Below, piece by piece: positions 1 to 9,500 of a stretch of DNA of 14,315 nucleotides. Position 1 is the first letter of the stretch. The number at the start of each line of letters is the position of its first letter. Position numbers and translations under genes: made by a program. The DNA is from JBNKFQ01 sp050289385 (GTDB taxonomy: Bacteria; Pseudomonadota; Gammaproteobacteria; Pseudomonadales; Porticoccaceae). The DNA is taken from the NCBI GenBank assembly GCA_050289385.1, contig JBNKFQ010000114.1, positions 1 through 14,315 of the forward strand, given 5' to 3'. The notes under the pieces are model-generated. The model ran no database searches, was not told where the DNA came from, and was given only the letters and a program-made list of their open reading frames with translations.

Positions 1-134
1 GCCTCGGTAAACGGGCTGTCTATCTGTAGGTGTGAGGTTCCCGTACAGTGATAAACACTGGCGTCAGGTGTAAGCTGCATGTGATAAAACATGGCTGCCT
101 GCATATTATTGAGCGGGTAAGCGTCGACTATGCC
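1..134 (-). other. C5: start of a condensation-superfamily domain of uncertain subtype
   Basis: Only about 45 residues are visible (from 1119). It opens with VDAYPLNNMQAAMFYHM, so it is neither the FSQQRLWF type (LCL) nor the PIQxWF type (E). The YPL...MQ...F.H pattern belongs to the broad group that includes D-donor, dual and modified-amino-acid C domains. The catalytic motif lies beyond the window, so the subtype cannot be settled. Confidence 0.75.
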
Positions 135-3100
135 TTCGGGCAATCTGGCCCGGTCTTGCGCTCCAATCATACTGAAGGCCGAGACTTTTTCGTACGCCAG
201 ATCATCTTTATTGGCATTACCCTGGAACTTATACTGCTCCGCGAGCTGTGCAACTGTTTGGCTCTTGAATAAATCATAAAGAGCCAATGCAATACCGGCT
301 CTTTTGGCCCGATCTATAACCTGCACGCCGCGTAGAGAGTCACCCCCCAAAGCGAAAAAGTTATCCGTCCTGCCCACTGCGTCCACGTTGAGAACACCCG
401 CCCATATATCGCAAAGCGTTTTTTCGATGGCATTTTCAGGCGCTATATAAGCGTTTTCCAGGCTTGGTCTCATACCCGACGGTTCCGGCAACGCTCGGCG
501 GTCTAGCTTGCCGTTAGCCGTCAAAGGAAATTCATCGACATAGATAAACGCAGCCGGAATCATATACTCAGGCAGAGATTTCTGTAAAAAGGCTCTCAAC
601 GCCTCGACCGTCAAAGATTCCGACTCCTGTAAAGAGCCCGGTAAAGCCTCCCGTAAGATCAGATAAGCCAGCAAACGGTTATCAGGCGTGTCATTGCTGA
701 TAACCTTTACCTCCGCAAGCATCGGGTGCTGCTGCAGCGCCGCTTCGATTTCCCCCAACTCAATTCTGAAACCACGGATTTTTACCTGATCGTCAGCCCG
801 CCCCCTATATTCCAGTGTGCCGTCTTCCAGATAACGGGCAAGATCACCTGATCGATACAGACAATCGTTTTCCGTACCGGAAAACGGATTTTGAATAAAC
901 CTCTGCCGGGTAATTTCTTCCCGGTTCAGGTAACCCCTCGCCAATCCGGCACCACCGACGTAAATTTCACCAATCACTCCCGGTGGTGACAGGTTACGGT
1001 TTTTGTCCAGAATGTAGATGCTCAGGTCGGCAATGGGTATACCTATAGGACTGCCGCCAACGGAATTAGTTAGCGCCGGGTCAATGACCTGATAAGTAAC
1101 ATGAACAGTCGTCTCGGTGATGCCGTACATATTCACTAACTGCGGTCTATTGATACAGCTGTCGTCCACCCCCGGACCGTTAATTGAATTCAGCCGGTCG
1201 TTTGTATTGCGGCCGTGACGCTCAAACCATGGCCGCAGACCGGGTAAATCCAGGGCTTCACCACCAAATATGACAAAGCGCAGGCTCAGATCGGCCCGCT
1301 CACAATGCAAGTCCGCCTGTATAAACTGTTTAAAGGCGGATGGAGTCTGATTGAGGATACTGACCTTTTCATCGACTACCAATCGATGGAGCGCTTCGGG
1401 AGAACGGCTCGCGTAATAAGGAACAACGACCAGCCTGGCGCCGTGTAAAAGTGCTCCCCATATTTCCCATACGGAAAAATCGAAAGCAATGGAGTGAAAT
1501 AGTGTCCATACATCGAGATGACCAAAGTGAAACCAGTGTTCCGTTGCGCTGAACAAGCGGACAATATTTCGGTTGGGAACCATAACCCCTTTGGGCTCGC
1601 CGGTGGAACCGGATGTATAAATAATATAGGCCAGATTATCCGGCCCCGAAAGCGGCTGTGGGTTTTCTGCGGCCATCGCATCAATTTTATGCTGCTCGCG
1701 GTCAAGACAAACAATGTCTATATCCAGGCCCTTAAACAACGGCCTGTATTCGTCGAATGTCAATACTGTATTTACTCTCGAATCGCGGACAAAATAGGTC
1801 AAACGCTCCCGCGGATAACTCGGATCCAATGAAACATAGGCTCCTCCCGCCTTCAAAATCCCAAGTAGGGAGATGACCATTTCAAGTGAACGCGGCAGAC
1901 AGAGACCAATACAGCTTTCCACAGCAAAATGGGATCGTGTCTTCAAATAATGCGCGATTTTATTGCTGGACTCGTTTAGTTCTCTATAACTTAATTTTTC
2001 ACCCTCGAAAACCAAGGCTGTGTTTTCAGGATATTGTGCCACGCGGCGTTCGAATATCTGTTGCACCGTCTCGGTCACAGTGAAGGATTTCTGCCCCCTT
2101 CCCCATTGACCCAGCAGTTGGTTCCGCTCGTTTTCGGAAATAATTTCAATTGCGCAGAGCGGTATTCGAAAATTTTCCGCCACTTCTTCCAACAGATTTT
2201 GGTAGTGGAAAATAAACCTTTCTATGGTTCCAATCCGGAACAAATCGGTACTGTATTCAAGGGCGCCACTGACAAACCCATCAACTTCTTCCAGGGACAG
2301 GGTCAAATCAAATTTTGCCGTATTGAGCGGAAGGTCAATGCCTGAAACGCGCGTGCCGGGAAGACGCCATTGGGATTTACTGCCGCTTTGATAGGCAAAC
2401 ATGACCTGAAACAGTGGCGCATGACTTAGGTTCCTGTCCGGCTGCAGTTCATCGACCAGCTTTTCAAAAGGTACGTCCTGATGCGTTTGCGCGTCGATAA
2501 TATCACTGCCAACACGGCCGAGAAATGTTTTGAAGCTTTCGCTGTCGTCCACCTGGCTGCGCAACACCAGGGTGTTGACAAAAAGTCCAATGATATTTTC
2601 CACATCGGCGTTTTCCCGCCCCGCCACGGGAAAACCAACGGCAATATCTTGCTGACCGGCGTAGCGGCTCAGCAATACTTGGAAAGCCGCCATCAAAACG
2701 GAAAACAGACTTTGGTTCTCTGCAGCGGCCAGAGCGCGCAACTGTGCCATCAGGGGTGCGGGCAGGCTAAAGTAATTGACAGCCCCGTTAAAGCTTTGTT
2801 CGCTTTTTCGTGGATAGTCGGTCGGCAACTGCAAAGGCTGCACACCCTTGAGTTTGCTCTTCCAGTAATGCAATTGCGTATCGAGCAACGCCCCCGTCAT
2901 CCTTTCACGCTGCCACTCGGCAAAGTCCGCGTACTGAATATCCAATGCCGGCAGATTCAGTGTTTCTCCCAGGTAAAAATGCCGATAACAGGCCGATACC
3001 TCGTCGATGAATATTTTGGCCGACCATGCATCAGATATAATATGATGCATCGTTATCGACAGAATAACGTCGGTTTCGCTAATGTGCAGAAGCCCAATTC

Positions 3101-3488
3101 GTAACAAGGGGCCGGTGCCGAGATCAAACGTTTGTTGATATTCATCAAGCACATAGCGCTGCACCCGCCTTTCAATATCTTTGCCGCCCGGTTCCAGTTC
3201 GGTTACCCGGATATGGACTTTATTGTTTTCAAAACAGCGCTGCAGTAATTCACTATCCTGGTATACGAAAACAGTGCGCAGTATTTCGTGGCGTTCCACA
3301 ACGTAATTTACCGCTCTGTCAAACGCTACAATATCCAGCTTGCCCCTGATTCTGTAAGCGACAGAAATATTGTAATGAGCTGCATTTGGGGTGATCTGAT
3401 CGATCAACCACAACCTTTGTTGCGAAAAGGAAGATTTAAACAGATATGAACTTTTCTGCGTAATCTTATTCTCAGACTCTTTTCCCAT
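1..3488 (-). CDS. Nonribosomal peptide synthetase, C-A(Thr)-T-(C...), 3' partial
   Basis: This second NRPS protein continues the assembly line of the upstream gene. Translation from ATG at 3488 gives 1162 codons without a stop to the left edge. Domains: C4 18-455 (FSQQRLW at 21-27, RHEILRTVF at 66-74, HHIISDAWS at 148-156), A4 465-1005 (YTSGSTGEPKG 624-634, LVNMYGITETT 784-794, GRADDQVKIRGFR 896-908, NGKLDR 992-997), T4 1015-1088 (LGGDSL, Ser1051), and from about 1119 the start of another condensation-superfamily domain (DAYPLNNMQ). The pocket reads D670 F671 W674 N713 I740 G742 M787 V795 H796 K994, the known threonine code. The start is well fixed: none of the 12 codons between the upstream stop and this ATG is a start codon, the next in-frame Met visible is residue 147 inside the active-site motif, and GGGAG lies 10 bases upstream. 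The protein begins almost directly with its C domain, without a long N-terminal docking region. The remainder lies outside the window. Confidence 0.98.
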   Translation of the reverse strand, partial: MGKESENKITQKSSYLFKSSFSQQRLWLIDQITPNAAHYNISVAYRIRGKLDIVAFDRAVNYVVERHEILRTVFVYQDSELLQRCFENNKVHIRVTELEPGGKDIERRVQRYVLDEYQQTFDLGTGPLLRIGLLHISETDVILSITMHHIISDAWSAKIFIDEVSACYRHFYLGETLNLPALDIQYADFAEWQRERMTGALLDTQLHYWKSKLKGVQPLQLPTDYPRKSEQSFNGAVNYFSLPAPLMAQLRALAAAENQSLFSVLMAAFQVLLSRYAGQQDIAVGFPVAGRENADVENIIGLFVNTLVLRSQVDDSESFKTFLGRVGSDIIDAQTHQDVPFEKLVDELQPDRNLSHAPLFQVMFAYQSGSKSQWRLPGTRVSGIDLPLNTAKFDLTLSLEEVDGFVSGALEYSTDLFRIGTIERFIFHYQNLLEEVAENFRIPLCAIEIISENERNQLLGQWGRGQKSFTVTETVQQIFERRVAQYPENTALVFEGEKLSYRELNESSNKIAHYLKTRSHFAVESCIGLCLPRSLEMVISLLGILKAGGAYVSLDPSYPRERLTYFVRDSRVNTVLTFDEYRPLFKGLDIDIVCLDREQHKIDAMAAENPQPLSGPDNLAYIIYTSGSTGEPKGVMVPNRNIVRLFSATEHWFHFGHLDVWTLFHSIAFDFSVWEIWGALLHGARLVVVPYYASRSPEALHRLVVDEKVSILNQTPSAFKQFIQADLHCERADLSLRFVIFGGEALDLPGLRPWFERHGRNTNDRLNSINGPGVDDSCINRPQLVNMYGITETTVHVTYQVIDPALTNSVGGSPIGIPIADLSIYILDKNRNLSPPGVIGEIYVGGAGLARGYLNREEITRQRFIQNPFSGTENDCLYRSGDLARYLEDGTLEYRGRADDQVKIRGFRIELGEIEAALQQHPMLAEVKVISNDTPDNRLLAYLILREALPGSLQESESLTVEALRAFLQKSLPEYMIPAAFIYVDEFPLTANGKLDRRALPEPSGMRPSLENAYIAPENAIEKTLCDIWAGVLNVDAVGRTDNFFALGGDSLRGVQVIDRAKRAGIALALYDLFKSQTVAQLAEQYKFQGNANKDDLAYEKVSAFSMIGAQDRARLPEGIVDAYPLNNMQAAMFYHMQLTPDASVYHCTGTSHLQIDSPFTE
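225..446 (-). other. T4: peptidyl carrier protein with GGDS core
   Basis: The core is FFALGGDSLRGVQ with Ser1051 as the cofactor site. The GGDS form usually marks a carrier that serves an epimerase or another special downstream domain rather than a plain LCL condensation domain. The domain that follows is not a standard E, because it lacks the PIQxWF start. Confidence 0.93.
474..2096 (-). other. A4: adenylation domain, predicted Thr
   Basis: The pocket code D-F-W-N-I-G-M-V-H-K is the classical threonine code at all ten positions, and the surrounding motifs (LNQTPSAF, FGGEALDL, NMYGITETTVHVTY) are those of the Thr/Ser clade. An extra stretch of about 18-20 residues (760-780, Asn/Gly/Asp-rich) separates the PWFERHG element from LVNMYGITE, where most relatives have only a few residues. 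The ATP-binding motif and the catalytic Lys994 are intact. Confidence 0.95.
2124..3437 (-). other. C4: condensation domain, LCL type
   Basis: The first domain of the second protein. SSFSQQRLWLIDQI, RHEILRTVF, HHIISDAWS (catalytic His149, Asp153), YADFAEWQRE, IIGLFVNTLVLR and HAPLFQVMFAYQ are all canonical for an L-donor condensation domain. This agrees with T3 lacking an epimerase. It joins the Asn-ended chain from the upstream protein to Thr on T4. Confidence 0.95.
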
Positions 3489-3524
3489 ACGTTTAGTACT
3501 CCCACAAGCAGTGTCTATCGAGCC
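3489..3524 (-). promoter_or_regulatory. 36-base intergenic junction with ribosome binding site
   Basis: This is the gap between the TAA of the upstream synthetase (3525-3527) and the ATG of the next (3486-3488). On the coding strand a purine-rich GGGAG (3503-3499) lies 10 bases before the ATG, a plausible but not ideal Shine-Dalgarno. The gap is too short for a separate promoter plus leader and I see no terminator hairpin, so the two genes are very probably co-transcribed and perhaps translationally coupled. Both genes are in the same reading frame across this gap. Confidence 0.75.
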
Positions 3525-6500
3525 TTACACATTTTCCGACGCGCTGTTCGCGCTACGCCGTTCCGATCTTGATATTTTTTTAATTGCCGTTTTTCTCGGC
3601 GGTTGCTCCGAGCTGCGCATAGTGTCGATAACAGTGGCCAAAGCCTCGATAGAAGGCTTCTCAAACAGGGTGCGCAAAGGCACGGCTACAGCAAAAACCT
3701 TGTCTATTTTTGAAATAATTCGCGTGGCTTTCAGTGAGTGTCCCCCGAGAGCAAAGAAATTATCGTGCACGCCAACCCTTTTCAGTTCCAACACATCCCG
3801 CCAGATGCCACAAAGTTGGCGCTGGGTTTCACTCTCAGCCTCTACAAAGGTTGCCGCGGTTTCGCACGCAATACCGGGAACCTGCAACGCGACCCGATCT
3901 ACCTTTCCGTTTACGGTAAGTGGGAACGCCTGCAAAAAGACAAATTGTCCGGGTAGCATATACGCCGGGAGCCTTCGCATTAGATAATCCCTGATGACTT
4001 CACTGTCTTCTTTTTTCCCTTCATTGAGGACACAGAAAGCTACCAGGCGCTGCTCCTCGTAGTCAGCGCTTTTATGGAACACAACCACCGCATCACGAAT
4101 AAGTTCACAGCCTGACAACGACGCCTCTATTTCACCCAATTCAATACGAAAACCGCGCAGCTTAATTTGTTGGTCAATGCGACCGATGAACTCTATATCT
4201 TCATTTGGTAGAAATCTGACCAGGTCACCGGTTTTATACATTCTATTGCCCGCGGCGGTGTGACTGGCATTAGATCGAAAAGGATCTGTCAGAAAACGCT
4301 CCGCTGTCAGCTCCGGACGATTGAGATACCCGCGGGCAACGCCTTCGCCACCGATATAAAGTTCTCCGGCTACGCCTGCGGGGACCGGATTTAGGTCGCT
4401 GTCGAGTATATAAAGTTGGGTGTTGGCAATAGGCTTTCCAATAGGGACCGATTTATCCGGACTATCGCTGGTTTTTATTTCATAAGTGCAGCACCCCACT
4501 ACGGTTTCCGTCGGCCCATACTCGTTAATAATGCGTGTATTGGGTGAATTTTGTTGCCAGAATTTCAATGCGGATCCGTTGAGCGCCTCACCTCCGACAA
4601 CCAATGTGTCGACATTTACCGTGGTTTGCGCCGCTAGCGCCTTACCCAGCAGTTCCAGATGGACCGGTGTTAATTTCAGCAGGTCCAGATTGTTGTTCTG
4701 TCGAATGGCCCGCGCCAAAGCATCCAGTTCGTTTTCCTCTTCGATCAGGGTTACCGAACCGCCGCTGATCAGGGGAAGAAAAAGACTGGTTATTGTGGCG
4801 TCGAAACCAATGGAGGTGTGTACAGCACTATTGACAGGACTGTCGATACCGCTGCCATAGGCACTTCTGCCGTAATCGAGGTAGTTGCTCAGCGCCCGGT
4901 GTTCAATCATTACGCCTTTGGGTTTACCGGTGGAGCCAGAGGTATAAATAATATAAGCCAGATTAGATGGCGTTACCCGAACCTGCGGATTATCGACAGA
5001 TCTGCTTTCGATAAGCGGCTTTTCTCTGTCCAGAAACAGACTTCGGGATGCAGTGGAAACATTAAATCCGGTTTCAGCGTTGTGAATCAACACACCCGCC
5101 TTCGAATCAGACAACATAAAGGCAATTCGCTCTTCGGGATAATCCGGATCAATGGGAATATAGGCTCCGCCTGCTTTTAGAACCGCAAGAATACTGACTA
5201 AAAGATCAAGCGAACGGTTGAGACATAAAGCCACAGATGTTTCAGGTCCGACGCCCCACTCGCACAGAAAATGCGCAAGCTTATTGGCCCTGATATTCAA
5301 CTCTGTATAGGTAAGCGACTCGCCTTTGTAATACACGGCCGGTAATTCAGTGCTCTGCCTGACCCGATTTTCAAAGAGTTCCTGCACACAACCCTGGAAA
5401 AAATGCCGGTCTGTTTGATTATATTGGTATACCTGCCGGGACCATTCTGCTTGCGAAAGCAGCTGAATGCCGTTGAGACGCCGCTCTCCCCCACGGGCAA
5501 TGTTGCGCAGAATATTTTGCAGGTGACGCCCGATCTGGGCGATTGCCCTCTCGTCATAGCATTCGCGGCTATAGCTAAAATCCAGCTGCAACTGCCTGCC
5601 TTTGACGGCTTCATTTATACCGACAACCAGGGTCAGAGGGAAATTGGTTTTCTCCCGGGAAAATTCATACTTGAGCTCAAGTGCGTCGCTTTCGGCAAGT
5701 TCCACGGGATAATTTTCATAAACAACAATACTGTCAAACAGGGCAATATCCCCGGCGATTTCGCTCTGGCGATGAATTTCCGCCAGAGAAATATGCGCGT
5801 GTTGTTCACTTTGCAGGTGTTTGGTCTGAATACTGTGCAGCCAGTCTTTTACGGTGAGATTATCGGCGCAGGAAATTCGTACCGGCACGGTGCCGATAAA
5901 AAGTCCCACCATGGATTCGATACCCGTCAGCGGCGCCGTACGACCGGAGACCGTTACCCCAAACAGGCACTCATTTTGCTGTGTGTAGCGATGCAACAGC
6001 AACGCCCACGCCCCCTGCACAACAGCGCTCATGGTGACGCGGTTGCGACGGGCAAATTGCTCCAACTCGCGGGTGTCCTGACCAGGCAGGTTTATTCTGC
6101 TGTGTTCGATAGAATAAGCTTCAGCGGCGTTTGTCCTGGCTTTGGCCAGCGGTAGTGGTGTGGGTTCTTCAATACCTCTCAACTCACGGCGCCAATAGGC
6201 CTGCGCAACGGTCTGGCTATTGTGCTGCCATTTTATATATTCCCGATAAGGCGGTACCAGGACCGCTATAGCCGCCTTACCACTGACAAGCTCGCGGTAA
6301 ATCGCCAGCACATCCTTGATAATCAGCATAATAGACCAGCCGTCCAACAACAGATGGTGATGGCTGATGAGAAATCTGTAGCCGCCACACCGTAGTTTGA
6401 ACAACCCGAAACGGCACAGAGGCGCATTCGATAGATCGAAACCCCGGCGGCGGTCCTGTTGCAGCCATTGCTCAAGACGCTCATCATCCGGCACCTGTTC

Positions 6501-9500
6501 ACCGAGCCCCCAGCGCTGTTCAGTCCAGTCAATGGCAGCATCTGCACTGACGACCTGCATCGGGTTGTCCAGCCCTTTCCAGACAAATCCCGTTCGTAAA
6601 ATACAGTGCCGGGATATTACGATCTGCCAGGCTTTCTTAAAGCAGGCAAGATCCACATCAGCCCGCAGACGATATACCAATTGTTCAAAATAGACCCCTG
6701 ACTGCGGAGCGAACAGGGAATGAAATAGCATACCTTCTTGAGTAAACGAGAGCGGATAAATATCCTCTATGTGCCGATACCGGCGTTGCAAGTCATCAAG
6801 CGCAGACTGATTCAGTTTCGCCAGAGGAAAATCCGCTGAGGTAAATCGGGTAGCGGTCTGTTTTAAACAATGTTCCGTGATCCCCAGTAGATAGCGTTTA
6901 AAATTTTCTGCCAACCGTGCAATGGTGAACTCTCGATGAAAACGCTGGTTATAAGTCCACTCCACCTGTAATTGGTCGTTTTGCTGTAAATAACCATCCA
7001 CTTCCAGAATATAGAAACGCGCGGCATCGGCACCGTGTTTGCCGGTTACCTGCTCCGACGCCAGGCGCAACAGCACGTTCGCTTCGCGGCGGGTATCCGC
7101 CAAACGCCCCAGGTAATTGAAACAAACCTCGGCACCACCGACCCGTTCCATCGCCCGTCTGACACCGGCATCACTGTGAAGATAGCGCAGCAGGCCATAG
7201 CCCACACCGTCGCGTGGAACCGCCCGCAGGGCTTCTTTAACCCGTATAATGCTATCGCCGAAGTTACCGTTGTCGTTTAAGCCGGCCGCGTCCATGCCAC
7301 TCAGCAGGAGGGGATAGATCGCGGTAAACCAGCCCGTTGTCCGGCTCAGATCCACATCGGTAAACAGATCCGCCCTGCCGTGGGACTCCAGGTCCACTTT
7401 AACCTTTGTCGAACCGCTCCAGTCGGCGATCGCCAACGCCAGAGCGGTCAAAAGCAGTTCATTGACCCGGGTCTTGTAAGCAAAAGCGCAGTTATCAAGC
7501 AGGTCGGCCGTTTCTTTCCGGGAAAAGGTTATGACGACTTTTTTCGCGTCGCGCACACAGTTGTGCCCCGCATAGGCGTCCAAGGGCAGCCGGGTTTGTT
7601 CATTGTCCCCCAGCGCCCGCCAGTAGGGAATTTCCGCGGCAAGTGTTTCAGACACTGCATACTGTCGCAGCTTTTCAGACCAGGATTTCAGCGAGGTGGA
7701 TTTTGGTGGCAATACGGACGCCGCTCCCTGAGCGGCGTAAACGGTTTGAATATCATCGAGGATAATCTGCCAGGATACGTTATCCACCACTAAGTGATGC
7801 GCGACAATCAGCAGGCGATCGCCGCCGCTATACTGTGTTTTAAAGTAAGTGACTTTTAATAAAGGGGCCACGGCCAGGTCGAACCGTTTCTGCCGCTCTC
7901 TTGCCGCCGATTCGATAAACTGTTTTTCTTCCGCGACATTCTTTCCTGTACAAAAAACCTCTTCAATGCTGAACGCGTCAAACGCTGGTTCTATATTGGC
8001 TGTCCACTGTTCACCGCTCTGGTCTTCACGACGCGAGAACGTCATTCGCAGGCCGTCGTGATGGTTGATGACCGCTCTGAATGCCCGTTCAAGACAAAGT
8101 CGGTCAACAGTTCTATCTATCTCAAATAGATAGGACTGGTTGAAGTGATTAAAATGACGGCTCTGATGAGAAAACAACCAGTATTGTATCGGCGTTATCG
8201 CAACTTCACCGGAGGTAATGCCCTGCCCGGCGCCGGACGTTATTTCATGCCCGGCAACAGCGGCCAGCGCGGCAATATTCTGGTATTCAAACAGTTGCCG
8301 GGGGTTGATTTGCAGCCCCTTTTGCTTCGCCTTGAAAACGATTTGCAGGCTTAAAATGGAGTCTCCACCCAGTTCAAAAAAGTTATCTTTGACCCCAACC
8401 GTGTCCCGGCGCAGTACCTGCTTCCAGATCTCCACCAATATCGTTTCTTTTTTGTTTCCCGGTGCCGTATAGCCGCGTCCCTCCCCATTCATATCCAGGT
8501 CGGGCAATGCCTGTTTATCGATTTTTCCGTTGGGCGTGAGCGGCATCTCATCGAGGCTGATAAAATGTGCAGGCAACATGTAGTCCGGCAGTTTTTTCGC
8601 CAGATAATCACGCAGCTCAACGTAGAAAGCGTCGTGAAGAGCGTCGGCAACAATGTAAGCCACCAACTGACGGTTGACAGTCTCCACAACCTTGACCGCT
8701 GCTTCCAGTACAAGAGGGTGCTCAACCAGACAGGCTTCCACTTCTCCAAGCTCAACCCGAAACCCGCGAATTTTCACCTGGGAATCCATCCTTCCGAGGA
8801 AAACAATATTTCCATCTGGATAGTACTTGGCCAGGTCGCCGGTCCTGTACAGCATCTCCCCCCTGGCGCCGCCCCCTGTGCCCAGAGGATTCTCTATAAA
8901 CCTCTGCGCCGTTAATGTTTCGCGCCGGTGATAACCACGGGCAACGCCGGCCCCACCAATATATAACTCGCCGACAATCCCTACCGGTACCGGTTGACTG
9001 TCGCGGTCAAGTATATAAAGCTGGATGTTATTAATTGGCTTTCCTATCGGGACGATTCCCCGGCTGTCTCCGCCTTGAATACCTCCGCCCTGTTCGGCCC
9101 GACTATGCGCCGTCCCTGCGCCCGCCACGGGAACCTCAAAGACGCAACACCCCACAACGGTTTCTGTGGGGCCGTATTCATTGATAATACGGGTGTTGGG
9201 GGCGTTTTTTCTCCAGAATTCCAGAGCGCCGTAGTTCAACGCCTCCCCACCGATAATTAGCGCTCTGACATTGGCGGCCGCGGCGGCGGGAAGACTGTGA
9301 CTGATAATGTCGAGATGCGCCGGTGTGATTTTTACCAGACTGAGATCCCGCTCGCGAACCAGAACTTCACTCAATGCCTGAATTTCATTTTCCTCTTCGA
9401 TCAGAATAAGTTTCCGACCCGTCAGCAGCGGGGTATAAAGGCTGGTGATGGTTGCGTCAAAAGCAATCGAAGAATGCACGGGGCAGCCACTCCCCCCGGC

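Noticed and set aside
3525..3640. Classical COM docking helix at the end of the upstream protein
   Set aside because: Such donor helices typically follow E domains. Here the protein ends after T3 with a low-complexity basic tail and the partner has almost no N-terminal extension, so there is no direct support for a COM pair.
5403..6155. A 250-codon plus-strand open frame, the longest antisense frame, and many shorter ones across the window
   Set aside because: All lie opposite strongly supported NRPS domains (this one opposite C3), show no recognisable domain and no convincing ribosome site; they are shadows of the coding strand.
8199..8250. Short ITSG...ITSG duplication in the T2-E linker as a functional repeat
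   Set aside because: Only two imperfect units in a flexible linker; this is most likely ordinary low-complexity drift.
8259..8350. Possible thioesterase or chain-release domain after T2
   Set aside because: No GxSxG-type serine motif is seen; the following sequence has the full set of epimerization motifs.
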